The notes under the pieces were generated by a model. The model was not told where the DNA came from and did no database searches. It was given only the letters and a program-made list of their open reading frames with translations. A stretch of DNA of 64,000 bases from Monocercomonoides exilis. Its lineage: Eukaryota > Preaxostyla > Oxymonadida > Polymastigidae. Of the stretch, positions 33,940 through 47,800 are shown piece after piece (positions within the stretch are counted from its first letter, which is position 1; the number at the start of each line of letters is the position of its first letter). The position numbers and the translations under genes are program-made. The stretch covers positions 1,962,001-2,026,000 of the forward strand of contig LSRY02000005.1 of the NCBI GenBank assembly GCA_001643675.2, read 5' to 3'.

Positions 33940-34313
33940 TCAAAGCAAGTTGACGAAGTGGAAGGGAAGCAATGTGAAAGGCAGAGAAAAGTGAAAGAGG
34001 ATTCGGAGAAACATCATTTTCTGGCTAATAATTTATTTTGAACATAATTGTTCACCCATTCGTTATCATTTCACAAAAACAATGTTCATTTTTGCTTTTT
34101 TGATTTTTTCAACATTTATTTTCTTTTTTGCACAAAAAGATTTCTCTTGTCAATTTCAAATCTTTTTCGATGGTTTCTACCTATCCACACTTTATAATGA
34201 GCTTGCCATGAATTCCTTTTCCATTGAATTGATTTCTTTGAATTTGAAGTGATTTAAAAAAGAAAAAATGACAAAAAAAAGTGGAAGAAGAAACAAGACA
34301 AAAGAACAATAGC
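33940..34313. other. Convergent intergenic spacer
   Basis: 374 bases between the stop codons of CFAP298 (plus) and the importin gene (minus). It should hold both 3' ends; T- and A-rich runs are present. Nothing else seen. Confidence 0.5.
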
Positions 34314-37300
34314 TCAGGAGCTGGATGTGAACAGTTCCATCAGTTCCTGTTGCCTTGTTTCAGTGAGATTGTCCCAGTACTCACTTTTGAACTCAGCTGT
34401 TAGATGGTTTGTGATAATCCTCAACATCTGTTGGAACTTGACATCAGTCTCATCAGACACGACTTCCAAATAAACAACCTGCACAAAGATAGAAAACAGG
34501 TTCGACAGCACAGCGCCTTCAGGTGTTGAATCATCAACAGTCAAATACGCAGCAGGCTGAGAAGATGTAGCTGCACCGAGCATCGAAGGAGGATCCTGGG
34601 AGAGTATTTGCAGAACTTTTGCCTTTACTGCCTCGTCGCCATTTCCAAATACACACACATCCTTCGCATCAATCCATTGACACAGGACATCATGAGCAGT
34701 AATTGCCTCATCGGTGTCAGTGAGAAGTGGCAACTGATTAACAAAGTATACTTTGAGCTTCATCAGATCTGCTTCTCGGCCTGAAAACGCTGGCTGCTGG
34801 AAGCGGATGATTTTCAGAATGGAGGCCACAGCGTTGTCCCTTGCCATTCCAACAGCTTCCATGCTGAGATCTTCTTCGTCCAACACATCACATTCAGATA
34901 CATCAAACTCTGCCACATCCCTCAACGCAACAAGCGCTCTGTCCAGAAATGGAGAGAAAGCAGTAACAAACGAGGGATCAAGCTTTCCTTTCTCGGCGCA
35001 CATACCAATTCCAGTGACTGCGTTGTGTCTAACCGTATGTTCTTTCTGAACAAGTGTGTCTTTCGTGTTTGCGTAGAACAGGAATATCTCCATATATTGT
35101 GCAATGAAGTTCACTGACGCCATGCCTCCAAAATCGATGCAGTCAATCATCCCGAACAACCCCACAACGCGATCATTCGACTCCAGCCTCGCACCGTTCA
35201 CCAACACATCTGCTCCTTTTGAGTCAGTCCCCATTTGCATTCCTGCACCAACTCCACCTGGCGTTGCCATTGCAGCTTGCTGTGCAGACGGAGGAGTAAC
35301 AAGCTGCAAGAGAAGAGGTTCAAGGTGTGATTTGTAGATTGGAGCGAAAGCAGCACCGAGTGATTTGAAAAGGTGCGTGGGGATGGTCATCAGCTCACCT
35401 ACACAGCAGCTCTCCTTTGTTGCAAACATTTCTGCTTGAAAGTCATCGTCACCTTTTTGTACTTTCCCAGACTTTCCAAGTAATGATGAATCAATAGCTC
35501 CAGTTTGGAGTTGTTGCTTATCATCAGCAGTTGTTGATGATTGCTCCTTCACTCCTTTTTTTGCACTTCCACCTTCCTCTTCATCACTTTCCTCTTCTTC
35601 TTCATCATCGTCGCTTTCATCCGCTTCAGCCCCTTCTGACATCTGCCTGAACTGTTCTCTTCGTTTCCTGCACTGAATCATCTGCTCCTTCACAAACTGC
35701 ACAAGCAGCTCAATATTCAGCACCTGGCTGGCGGGAGGGCGCGATAAAGCGGACTCTGCTCCAAAAGGAAAGAAGAGCTGTGCATAATGAATGGATGAAG
35801 GATTCAGGAGAGGACAGATTGAAGCTACAGCATCTCTCAGAGACTGGACAACCTGCAGCCTTTCGTCAGGGATTGTTTCTGTCTCATCCTGGATCACATC
35901 CACAAACACAGGTAGTGCTTCCACAAAGAGCTGGACGGGATGCGGCCACGACGGGTCAGACACGATCGGTGGGAGAGGAGGGAGAGCAGCTGCAGCGCTG
36001 CCACTTTCAGTGCCCGATGATGATGCTGCTGCATTTGCTGAAGAAGAAATGGACGACTGTGTGCCCTTTTCAGCATTGGGGTGATGTGGAGAAGTGGGGA
36101 TAATTGGGCAGAAGCACGAAAGAGCATTTGAGAAGAGATCAGCAGATGCTGTGACAGTCACAATGTTTTCCTGATTCCTGAAGTCCTTCAAGGCATCGAT
36201 TGCTATCTGGATGCACTGCAAAGCATACGGAGCAAAGTACGGGCCAAGTGCGCGTGAAAAGTGACTGAGGTAAATAATGGCAGTCTCTCTATCATTGAGA
36301 GAGTTCTCAGCGTCAGGCATGCCATCATCCTCACCGTTGTTATCTCCGTCATCATTAAAATCACCTTGGCCAAATGTGGATGTCTGAAAACCACCAAACG
36401 GAGTGGAAGCTGATGATTGTGCATTTTGTGACTTAGCTGAGTTGAGCTCCTTGTCCACGACAGGTGCCTTTTTCAATGCAGATGCGATGATTGCTGGAAT
36501 GATGTGAGGCAGAAGGGGAGCAAACCGTCCGTTCAGCAGCTCTGCCAGCCTCAGCCACGATGTGCGGATTGACTCCACACGAAAGTCGTCGTTGGAGTTG
36601 TGAATAGGATTTGCACTTCCTGCTGGTGCATTCGAAGGCAAAGACTCCGATGTTGTTGATGATGATGAAGGAGTCGCGTAAATGTCAGAGTAGCGTTGAA
36701 GAACACAAGACGTGAAGGGAGCCAGATAAGGCGCACTCTGTTCCTTTCCAATGGCAGTCAGCAGCGCTGATACACAATCAATGGCTCGTGCCTGCAGCTC
36801 TTTGTCTTCCTCAGTCTGCAGATTGGAGGCAGAGACGTATTTCATCAGAGCTGTGAAGAGCATGTCCTTGAACGGGGTGATAGCATCTTCCACACGATCG
36901 ATGATGGCACTCAGCACAACCATTGTGCTTGTGCGGATGTCGTGGTGTGGAGATGACAGCAGCTCGCCCAGCACAGCCAGCATCGATGCCAGATCAGACG
37001 AGAGCACTTTCTTCTTCCCGTCTTCGTACAGTTCCTGCAGCAGGAGCAGTGCTTGTGTGCATATTGTCAGCTTCTGTGATGTTGATGGCGCACGCAGCAC
37101 AAACACAGCAGCCTTCCGGATGATAGCGGCGTGACGGCTCTTTCCGATGAAGTCGTTGCCTAATTCTTTGCACAGCGTGAACAGCACCTTCAGCCCATCA
37201 TTCACAATACGGGAGACAGGATCACTTACGTCAGAAGGGACAGGTGCATCAGGATCAGATGCAAAAGATGGGTCTGCTCCGAAGATTGGGCGCAGAGCTA

Positions 37301-39505
37301 GCTGGAAGATCTCCTTGATGCTCTTTGAGCGCCCTTCTGCCATGTTCTCTGTGATGATTGAGAAAAGAAGGACATAGCCAGCGTGACGGCATTCCCAAGA
37401 GGGATTCAAAATGAGGCTTTTGATTGGATTGTACGCGACATTCATCATGTATTTGTTTCCTTGTGGAGAAAATAATGATAACCAGACACAAATATAATGA
37501 CGATAAAAAAATGAAAGAGAAACGAAAGAAGATGATGAATAAGAATATATATATATATATATTTGAAAAAGACAAGCGAATGAATTTTATTATTAATCAA
37601 AAGAAAGCTAATAGAATGAATATCCAAACCCATTGCCATAGCAAATCTATTAACAGCAGAAGTACAAAGGTCAACAATTTCATCTGGATCGTCTTCCTGG
37701 AATTATAAATGAACAGACAGACAAATATACAAAAACAGTTATGAGGGTATGAAAAATTAAAATATTTTTCTAAATTTTTCTCACAAAAAAATCAAAAGAA
37801 AATTTCATAACCTTTTGAAATTTTAAAGAATAAAATAATTTTTGTAAAAAAAAAACAAAAGTCAAAATAACTAATTTGGTTATATCCAAAGAAAATGTCT
37901 CTCGATATCATGAAGAGAAGTCAATACAACATGCCTCTTCATCCATTTCCCAGTTCGGCGATGGCTTGAAAGTTGGAATGAGACCAGCCAGAATACCAAG
38001 AAACTGCACAGCAAATGCAGTTTCGCCTCTTTTTGGCTTCGCCTTGATTTCCTTTGCGAAGTCCACGCAGAGCGAAACCAGCGTCTCCATTGCCATTTCT
38101 CTGAGAGAGACGAGCGTGGAGCGTGTTGTGTAAGGAAGAATCAGCGGAGAGGCAGTTGAAGCAGAAGCAGCAGCAGCTCCTTGTGCAGCACCAGTAGCTG
38201 CGGCTTCTGCTTTGTCTGAGGCTGCAACTGCGCCTGTGCATGTGTTGATGATCTGGAGGAGAGTAGCCAGATGCTGCGAAAGATTGTCCTCGAAGAATGA
38301 AGGGCGAGAAGCTAAAATGTCCAGAAAGCTTTTGAGAGCATCTATTGCATGGCCGTATTTACCATTTTGCAGAAGAGATAGGAGAAGCTGTTGATTGAAA
38401 ATGAAAATGAAAACGAAATTCAGGGCATATGAAGGAAAAGAAGAGAGAGAAAATTATAAATGGATGATAATTTGCCATTTCATTGGAGTGACAAAATTGC
38501 CATCACATTCAGAAAATCGATTAATGAATGGACAAAAATAATACAAACATTAATTGACTGAGCAGAAAGAGGCTTGAAGAAATTAATGAGATCCTTATTT
38601 GTTCCGGCAGCCTTTATCATTTCTGATGTTGCTGAAAGACTAATTAGTTTGATCTAATCAAACAAGTTTTTCGAATCATTAACAATGAACAAAAAACAAA
38701 AATAGGATGAAGTACCCAAGAATTGTTTGCAATAAAATCAAGAATATAAAATAAAAACAATTAATTTTCATTAATAATTCGCAAGAACGCAAACCGTATC
38801 ACTTTCTGGATCATTAAGAGCTCTCATAAGCATCTCAGCAAGATTGGCGCAATTTGATGTGAAATAATGAGGAGTTTCATTCACTATAAATGAAAAAATT
38901 TTCAAGGAATCTTCTCTAATTTCCAACCGAGGAGATTTTGTCCATTCAAAAAGTGTTGGCAAAAGGTCTGGCCATAAATGAGGTTCTGAAAAAATTCACA
39001 GAAAATTAAAAATATAAAAATGAAAATATTTTTAAATGTGTTTTTATTCATACTGTCTTTAATTAAAATAGATCCAAGCGTAGATATGCAAAGTGTGACC
39101 TGGCGGCGTACAGGAGATGGTAATCCTTCAGCAACAAATAATTGAATCATCGTTTGTTTGTACAATGTAATTGTTTCATCCGTTACAAGAACAGCAAAAG
39201 TTACTGATTTTCCAGTGTGTTGTGTTTTCCTTCTAAGTAGAATTGCAGCGAGATTTTGTATCTAGAAATTTTGTAAAATACAAAAAATTGATAAAAAAGC
39301 AAAAACTTCTGCAACTATAAATATGTAGAAGAAAACAAACAGTTAAATCACGAGATTGACATATTGTTCCTAAAAGTGATTTGATATAGTTATTCGGATC
39401 AGTATCGTAATACTGATTCAATTTTGCTAATACTTTTACATGAGTTTCATTTTCTCCTGAAATGCTTTGAGCAAGCAATTGATCAAATTCAGTTTGAGAA
39501 ATCAT
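34314..39505 (-). CDS. IPO5: Importin-beta family karyopherin, importin-5/Kap121-like (about 1,445 aa, 7 exons)
   Basis: Seen: exons 39505-39341, 39261-39054, 38985-38795, 38653-38549, 38387-37928, 37692-37630 and 37459-34314. The acceptor of exon 6 (ACGATCC after GGAAG) is the least certain junction. HEAT repeats run throughout. Landmarks shared with importin-5: NLAAILLRRK in the N-terminal HEATs, PHLWPDLLPTLFEWTKS, AVNRFAMAMG (LDRMACGLGG in animals), and SLILNPSWECRHAGYVLLFS ([20 protein letters not shown]). An acidic insert lies at about 35.58-35.64 kb, and Ala/Ser-rich and Gln-rich insertions make it longer than the usual ~1,100. Known: Kap121/importin-5 carries ribosomal proteins and histones into the nucleus under RanGTP control. 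Importin-4 is the main alternative. Confidence 0.82.
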
Positions 39506-39737
39506 TAGCTACAATAATAATGCTTATCGATGAAGAAACAATGTGAACTTGATGGAAAAAACGACAATTACTTTTTCGGTAAAAGTATTATTATGGTCAA
39601 GAAATTGGATTTCATGAATGTTTGTTTCCACTTCAAACATCAAATCCATCAATGGAAAAGGCATTTTGAGAGGAATCAAAAAATAATTGAACGAAAAGTA
39701 TTATTCGTTTTCTTGAATTGAAACATTCGTTAGTTAC
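39506..39737. promoter_or_regulatory. Divergent intergenic region (inferred bidirectional promoter)
   Basis: 232 bases between the start codons of the importin (minus) and CPAP (plus) genes. Both promoters must fit here. No individual element was identified. Confidence 0.35.
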
Positions 39738-42700
39738 ATGGCCATTTCTTTTCCTCATGGCCAATTTATAATGGACCAAGAAGAACTAGATGAATTTGCA
39801 CAATTTGAGGAGCAAGCTCAAAAACGCATAAGCGAGTTTAGAGTACCAGAGGAAGAAGAAACAGATGATGAAGAAGATAATATTGGCCTTGCTTCAAGAC
39901 CCTCTTATGATCAACAAATAGTGTGCTTTTTAAATCGAATACTTATTTTAAACTTTTATTTAAAACGTTTCACCAGGATTTTGGTGATGAAGAAAGTTGG
40001 GGAGAATCTAATCAAAACGATGTACAAGCAGCTCCAACAAGTCAAACTTTACCTTCTTCTTCTTCTTTCATACAAATTCCGCAATCAAAAACTCCGGGGC
40101 CAACTTCATCTCCTCAACTATCAATTCATTTTGAAGCTTCTCTTCAACTTTTAAATGAAGAAATACGAAGCTATGAATTGCGTAAAAAGGAAGTGGACTC
40201 TCTTTCGAAATATTTAAATGAAGAAAAGCGTAAACTGCAGCGCCAACGTGAAGAAGAAGAACGAAAGAAAAAGAAACAATTTGAAGAAGACGAAAAACGA
40301 AGACAAGATCAAGAAAAACAAATGGAAAAAATGAAAAAAGAACTAAAAAGCTTAAGCGAACATTCAACAGTGAATCTGAAACAAATAGAAAAAGAAAGAG
40401 AAGAAAAGAAGCGTCTTGCTGAAGAACTCGAAAAAGAAAAAGCTGAGAGAGAGAAAGAGCGCGAAAAAGATAAAAGAGAAAAAGAAGTGCTCAAAAGAAG
40501 AATTGAAAGACTTCAAAAAGAAGTAGAGGAGTACAAGAACATCGTCCAACTTTACGAACAGGAAAGACTAGAACAGCAATTGAAGCCAAAGCCTTCTCCA
40601 ACAAAAAGCAAGACTATAGAAGCGATTGATGAAACAGAGAAGGAGCAGCAAAAGAAGGGTATTTCTGAAGAGGCGGAAACGACGTTTGTGAACGAAGAAG
40701 AAGAAGAGATGATGAAGCGCATTTTGCTTGAAAAGGAAAGGGAAACAGAAAGAATAAGAGCCAAAGAGCTTGAAAGAGGGATGCAAAAATTGCTCGAGAT
40801 GAAAAGAAAGAACGAGAAAAAAGATATTCCAAAAGACGAAGAAAAAGAAACGCAAGATTCATCTTCTCTTCTTTACAACCAAAAAGTCGAACAGACACCT
40901 TCGTCTTCTTCCTCTCTCTCATCTCTGCCAAGTTATGAGTCATCAACCACACCTTCTTCTGTTCCATCTACACGCCCTCCTTCCAAAAGCAACAGAGCTT
41001 CGCCTTCTTCCTCCTCCTCTCCTACTCCTCCTCCCTCTCGTTCTGAACTTGTCTCACCTCCACAAACACAACAGCACTCAAACAGAACACAGCCACACGA
41101 GGCAGTACGAAGCAGCGTGTCGCGCATTCCACGCATCCGCCCAGCCACTCAACAGGGCGATTCTACATCAACAACATCAGCAACATCAACAATAACAAAG
41201 CAGAATGCAGCACAAGCGAGTTCAAAACGACCCATGACTTCTTCTTCTTTGCCTTCTTCTTCTTCTTCTTCATCACCGTTATCACCTTCACGCACCTCAC
41301 CTCGTCCGACTTATTCTGACCTTCCACAAACAGCAAAGTCCAGTCAACAAACTCAGTCTTCTTCATTCACCGCACCAAGACAAGAATCCTCTTTCTTTGC
41401 CATCAACCAGCTTCCTCTGTCTCATCCTCTTTTCAGTCCACTTCCACTCACTTTGGCGTTTCCTCCTCCTGCTTCTTCTTCCTCTTCTTCTTCTCCATTC
41501 ACACACCCATCTTCCTTTTTATCTCCTTCCATTTCCTCTCCCAACACTTCACTGGCCTCTTCCATCTCCCCCATTTTTGATGCACTGCGCCTCAACATCT
41601 CCTCTTTGGCCCACCCACATTCACACCCAGACTGCATCATCCACACGCAAGGCCCCATCTCTTCCTCATACTCCCTCTTCGCCCACCTCGCTGCTTATCC
41701 CCCTCTTTCCTCAGCCACATCAGCACAACCACAACAAACCCCACTCTCTTCACACTCCTCTCCCACTTCATTCAATCGCATCTCTTCTGATGAACTTAGC
41801 AACCAGCCTCATCTTCCATTTCCCCTTCGAATCAGAACGCCTTCGCCGCCTCGCCAGCCGCCTGAGCCTGTTTCACCAGCGCTGATGAACGACAGGCTGG
41901 TTCGTGTGGAGCAGCTGAGGCGCCCAGACCAGGGGAAGGATGGGAAAACAAGAGAAGGAGGAGGAGGAGGAGGTGGTGGTGGTGGGAATGAAGGGAAAGC
42001 AGGGAGAAGCGAGAAAGAGGAGATATATGCGTCGGGAAGGAAGATTATTTACTATTCGAATGGGATTGTGAAGCACATCATTCCAGCTGGACTGGATGTG
42101 TTTGGGCTGTCGAAGATTGCAGCAGAAGCGAAGAGGAGGCAGAGGAAGCTGGACAAAGAGGCGAGGAAGATGCAGAAGGAGATGAAGCAGAAGAAAAAAG
42201 AGAAAGACGCGAAGCTTGGAAGGAACGGAAGTGGTGGAGAAAGTGCAGATTATACTGAAAGTTCAGAGACAGAAGAAGAAGATGATGATGACAAAGAAGA
42301 AGATGAAGAAGAAGATGAAGGATCAAATAGAAGCAGCAGGCAGACTGTTCCGCTTTATTCAGAAATTGATCTGTTTTCAGCAGTGGAGAGAGGGTGCAAC
42401 GTGACGCTTTTTGTGAATGGCGATGTGAAACTGATCAAAAACATGACAGAAGCTGAGATTGAGGCCGAGAAGGAGAAACAGGCGCTTTCTCAGAAGGAGA
42501 AAGGGAAAGACAAAGGAGGAAGTGCTGCCACCAGCCATCATTCATCCACGAGCACAGTGTATGAGTCAGTGTATTACTACTCCAATGCGAAGACGACCCA
42601 CATCACCCACCACAATGGCACACAGACGTATGTGTTTCCCCACACACAAATCGAACATCACTTCACAAATGGCGTGAAGGTGATTGTGTTTGCCGACCGG

Positions 42701-44545
42701 TCTGTGAAGCTGGTGAGGGACGGGTGCAGCGACGAGGAGGCAGTGTTTGCGACGGGGACGCTGATGATTGTGCGGATGTTGGGGAGCAGAGGAGGAGGAG
42801 GAGGAGGAGAAAAAGAGGAGAAAGGAAAGGAAATAGAAGTGAAAGGAAGAGTGAGAGGGAAAAGGATGAATGACAGAAGTGGCAGAAGGAGAAATGATGA
42901 ATATGAAGATGGAGCATCATCAGCATCATCAGCAGCTTCAGCACTTGCTTCTCATCCACTCACTCCATTTGTGTCACAATACATTCCACTTCCACACCTC
43001 AACACTTTGGCAGCCAACATCCCATCTTCTGACTCTTCATCTAACACATCTCAAAAACAATCATCATCATCATCTTCCTCTTCTTCCTCCTCTTCCTCTT
43101 CCTCTTCCTCTTCCTCATCTCTATCACAGTCAATGCGCATAGTGCAATTTCAGATCCAGCAGGTGGAGATCCACATGCCCAATGGAGTAAAGAGGAGGGT
43201 GCTGCCAAGTGAAGGCGCCATCAAAACAGAATACATCATACCTTCTTCTCTTCCATCTGTAGATGATACAACATATTCAATGGAACAGAATGTCATTCAG
43301 AGAGGAGAAGGGAAAGAGGCAGCAGCAGGAGGAGGAGGATCAGGAGGAGGAGCAGCAGGGAATGGAATGCTTGTGAAGGAGGTGGTGGATGAGAATGGGC
43401 AGATTGAGTGGCTGAAGAAAGGGCAGAGCGCATCGATTGACAGGAAAGAAGGAGGAAGAGGTGTGAAAGTGGAAGTGCTGCAAGGAAGACAACAGAAGCA
43501 GAAAAAACAGAAAGAAAAAGAAAAAGAAAAAGAAATTGAAGAAGAAGAAGAAGAAGAAGAAGAGGAGGAGGAGGAGGAAGAAGAAGAAGAGGAAGGAGGG
43601 GAAGACGATGAAGAGGATGATAATGAAGAAGTTGGAGAAGATGAGGAAGGTGAAGATGAGGAAGAAGACGAGGAAGAAGATGAAGAAGGCGACGAAGAAG
43701 AAGGAGGAGAAGAAGGAGAAGAAGAAGAAAGTGATATACGTAGCATACAAAACAGCAAAAAAAGAAAGAGAAAGAAGGAGCTTTTGATGAATTCTGTATG
43801 GAGGGGCAATCAACCAGCTACCAAAATAAACAGAAAAGAAGAATTTGACAGCGAAGAGGAGATGTCAAATGTGAAAATAACTTCTTCTTCTTCTTCTTCT
43901 TCATTGGCAGAGGAAAGAGAAGGAAGAAGAGAAGATGAAGGAGAAGAAGATGATGATGATGAAGATATGGCTCGATTCAAACAGGAAGTGATGTTGATTG
44001 ACCAAGAAGCGAAGAGGAATCCTCATTTGATCAGCAGCCGGCAGCAGCAGCGGCTGTATTATGCTTCTGTTTCTGCTCCTCTTCCGACCACTTCTTCTTC
44101 TTCTCATTTAGAAAGTGATATATTTGGAATAGATGATACAGAACATGGCAACAATGAGAGAGAAACAGAATCGATGCCTCTTCCTCGTTTTTCGTCCACA
44201 CTCGACAGCGTCGTCGCCTTCACCTCGTCAAACACACTCCCTTCGCACGAGCCTTCTCCTCTTGTTCCTTCTTTCCCTTCTGTTCCTTCTTCCTCTGCCT
44301 CTGCCTCTTCTTCTTCCTCTTCCTCTTCATCTCGCATTTCACATCCTGAGTCTGCATCGCATGTGCATCATGTGCTGCCAAAACCAAAAGTGAAATTTGT
44401 GCTTCCATCAAGAAACTCTTCTGTTACTTCACAAGACGCCATAAACCCAGTTTCTCCGCTTTCTCCGCCAATCACCTCTGCTTTTGTTGGGAATCAACGC
44501 GATGCTTCTATCACAAGGAAGAAAAAGAAAAAGAAGCTTTTGTGA
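39738..44545 (+). CDS. CENPJ: CPAP/SAS-4 (CENPJ)-like centriole assembly protein, 1,583 aa
   Basis: Seen: exons 39738-39920 and 39977-44545, joined in phase over a 56-nt intron. Residues ~110-265 and further to ~360 are a Glu/Lys/Arg coiled coil. A long Ser/Pro-rich disordered stretch follows, and then a TCP10_C/G-box region of beta-hairpin repeats from about 740 to 1,000. Its units are GRKIIYYSNGIVKHIIPAG, NVTLFVNGDVKLIKN, VYYYSNAKTTHITHHNGTQ, HFTNGVKVIVFADRSVKLV and FATGTLMIVR; a further unit lies near 1,115-1,145 (QVEIHMPNGVKRRVLPSEG). The YYYSxAxTTHxT motif is a signature of CPAP. Known: the G-box binds STIL/Ana2, and the protein controls centriole and basal-body microtubule growth. Poly-Glu/Asp and poly-Ser tracts and a stretch of basic residues at the C-terminus are low complexity. 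An inner ATG at 39771 is an alternative start. Confidence 0.85.
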
Positions 44546-44850
44546 GCAGTTTCTTTTATATACAGTAAATCGAAATTTATCGGAAATTTGGAATTATGAA
44601 AATGAATTCAGTTTCTGACTTGGATAAAATGTTCAAGCACATAAAAGTTCATTTTAACTGACTACATATAGAATTTTTTTTGCGAATGTGCTATAAAATT
44701 CTATTTTGCAAGTGACCTTATCATTTTATTTGGATCTTATTTCGTTGTAATTTAGTTTTCAGACAAATTATCAATTAATATAATTTGTTATGGGCCATAT
44801 TTTTTTTTAATTTCTTATATTTTCGTTTCAAACTCATTTCATGTTTTCAG
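44546..44850. other. Short spacer between tandem CPAP and phosphatase genes, may hold a first exon
   Basis: 305 bases. A short first coding exon of the phosphatase gene is expected here because the exon at 44851 begins with two bases of a split codon. ATG codons near 44597-44609 and 44677 are candidates, but none gives the required phase with a clear donor. Confidence 0.4.
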
Positions 44851-47800
44851 AACAATATAGACCCTTTAATGAGCCTAATACTAAACATTCATTGTTTCCT
44901 CCAAAGGTATTTTCGTTTTGATTTTGTCAAAGAATTTTTTCAATCATATAAAAACAAATTTTTATGAATTTCTTGATTCAGGAAAACAATTCTCAAACAG
45001 AAAATTTACCACAAGTTGAAGGGTTTTATTGTGTATTTGCTTTTGATGAGCCAGAAATTATTCTCTCACGAAATACTCCTGCAAATGTAAAGCACAGAAC
45101 TATTGAGCTCTCATCATTAATACCAGCATATGATCCTTTTTTCTTTCCATCGCCGAAAAGGAAAAAGGATAAAAAATCTCCTCCAAATGAAAAGGAAGAA
45201 AACTATCCATTTTTGCCACACAAAACATTTTATCGAGGCTTTTTTCATGTGGAAAGGAATGATACAGTTAGGAAATTCAAAAAAAGAGTTCTTAGATCAC
45301 TTGTTAACACTCCTGCTTGCAGAAGATGGTGGAGAAGGCATACACAGACACCAATTTCGCTTTATCATCGCTCAGCGGTAACATTTGGATCTTTTCCAAG
45401 AACTTTATTTGCCAGAAGGGAAAGACATACAGACAACAGTTCAGTTGTAGGACTCGGAAGAAATTCGCAAGGACAATCATCTCAAAACGGACGAGAAAGC
45501 GAATCTTTGACAAGGCAAGAAATGCTCGTACAGCAGTATTCGCAAAATACACCACCATCATCAATCACACCTCCACATTACGAAATTGATGGAGAAGACG
45601 ATGTGCTGGATGATCCAGCAGAGACAAGCAGCGCAATTTATCGGCCAAGCTCAATCGTGGAGGAGCAGAGCAGACTCCGAGAGCGACTTCCTTCTTTTTC
45701 CATTGTCAGTGCCATGGCACGTGAAAGAGACAGTGTTGTATCGTCTGGCTCGCTTGCCTCTTCTGCATCTGCCGCAGCACATCACAGATACGCTCCTTCC
45801 AACGCCAGTGTCATCGCACCGTCGATGTACGATTCGACGTCTGCGGCTTCCTCGTCGCACATGCATCTGCCACACTGCCCTGTGAAGCCAAATGATCTTG
45901 TGAAGCACTTGCCGCGGGCAGAGGAGCCAGCGCTGTCTGATTTCTCTTCTGTCTCCAGCGACACCGATGACGACAGCACAGAAGAAGAGGAGACCGAAGA
46001 AGAGGAGGAGGAAGACGAGAAAGAAGGCAAAAAAGAGCGAGAGAAAGGCGAGATGGATGTGGAAGACAATTCAGTGAAACATATAAGAGTGAGGCGTCGA
46101 GAACACGATCCGTCGCATCATCACCCTCGCCGGCCACCAAATGTCGTGAGAGGATACGAAAACAGAGGCACATCTCGTTTTCTCCCTGAAGACTTCCCTG
46201 CGTGTGTGTGCAGACTGAAACGGCCAAGCTCTGATTTCCTCTTCCCTGCCACTCCTGCCACCCCTTCCACACTTCCATCACAAGATTCTCTTCCCATCCA
46301 CGTCCCTTCCATGCCTGAGCCGTCTATCATGAGTTGGTATCCCACTGTCAACCCCACAAAAACAGCGTTTTCACCGTATTTCACACCGATTGCTGCGGAA
46401 TATGGGTTGCCTCCGCCTCCTCCTGTTCAATCAACTCGTCCACAAGGTCAAATGGGAATAGAGCCAAATCCAGCAGAAGACAACAATCCAATGAAAGACA
46501 GCGAATCATTCATTGAGCAGAAGCCGCTGAACACTCACCCGCTCTTTATGTCGCTGAGCGATGAAGATGTGCCATTGGAAGGGTTTTGCACAGCCAGAGA
46601 CGAGGAAATGCTGATGACGGCTTTCAATTCGCTGATGAGCAGTTCACTTGGAAGGATGAGAGAGGCAGAGTCGATGCTATCACGTGCTAATGAGACACAT
46701 CGATTGAGCACTGGACACGTTAGTGGTAGCAGAGGAGCAGTTGTGGGGAAGCAAATACCATCATCGAGAAAAAGGCAGATGGCTTCGGAAAGAAGAAGAA
46801 GAAGAGGCAAAAGAGAGAACGAAAAAAATGAGCGCGACAAGATGGATGAGGATGAGGATGAAGAGGAATCGGATGATCCGAACGTGGCAGAGTTTGAGAC
46901 TGACTTTACCGCAGAGCAGATAAACTACGTTCCTGTGATGGTGTTTTGTGTGCCTGGCAAAATCCACATTTTCGATCTCCCCACAAACAACCCACCAGAA
47001 TTGCCTTCCATCTCCTCTCCCTTTGGCCCAGCTGTTCCATTGCCTTATCCTCCATCAGAGCCTGTCGATCCTCCGCAGACTGCCTGCATCGTCACACAAG
47101 GAAGAAGGACAGTGGCACAGCTGCTGTTTCCCTCCAACTTTACCTTCGCCACATTCATCAGAGAGCTCTCCTTGTTCACCCACTTGTCTGACAGCACGCC
47201 TCAGCTCCAGTTCAACCGGCAAGGACAGGAATTGGATGACCCCCCGCTGGAAGAGCAGCGGGTGCTGGTGCGGCTCACCACGCAGGACAAAGACGGGTCG
47301 CACCAGCTGGCCATCAACCACCTCCAGTCTGTTCCCTTTGAGCGCTACTTTCAGCCGAGTGACCCGTTTCCCTTCCCCAGCGGCACAGACCAGCAGGAGG
47401 CGTCTCGCATCATTCCTTATCTGACAGATCCTGAGCTGTTCAGCACAGCCGACCCGAACATGCGGCTGAGCCTGTCGATGGTGTGGGGCTTCCGCAACTC
47501 GTTTGACCCAGACAGAAGAGAAGTGCCACTGCGGAATGATGAACGACTGCGGATGGCGAAGATGGCGCGGATGGCGCTGAGAGACAGGCGGATTGTGCAG
47601 TGGTCGATCCACATGTCAATCGCACATGCAGGAGAGTGGCTGAAGGGCGTGTACCACTTCATCACGAAGCTCAAGCTATTTCTGGCGCGGATGGAGGCCA
47701 TCATGAAGGAGAAAGCAACGAGTGTGATGACACAGCTGACTGCCTCCAGATTTGGTGGTGCAGCGAGACATGCCAATGAATCTCTTCCGAATGCCCTGCG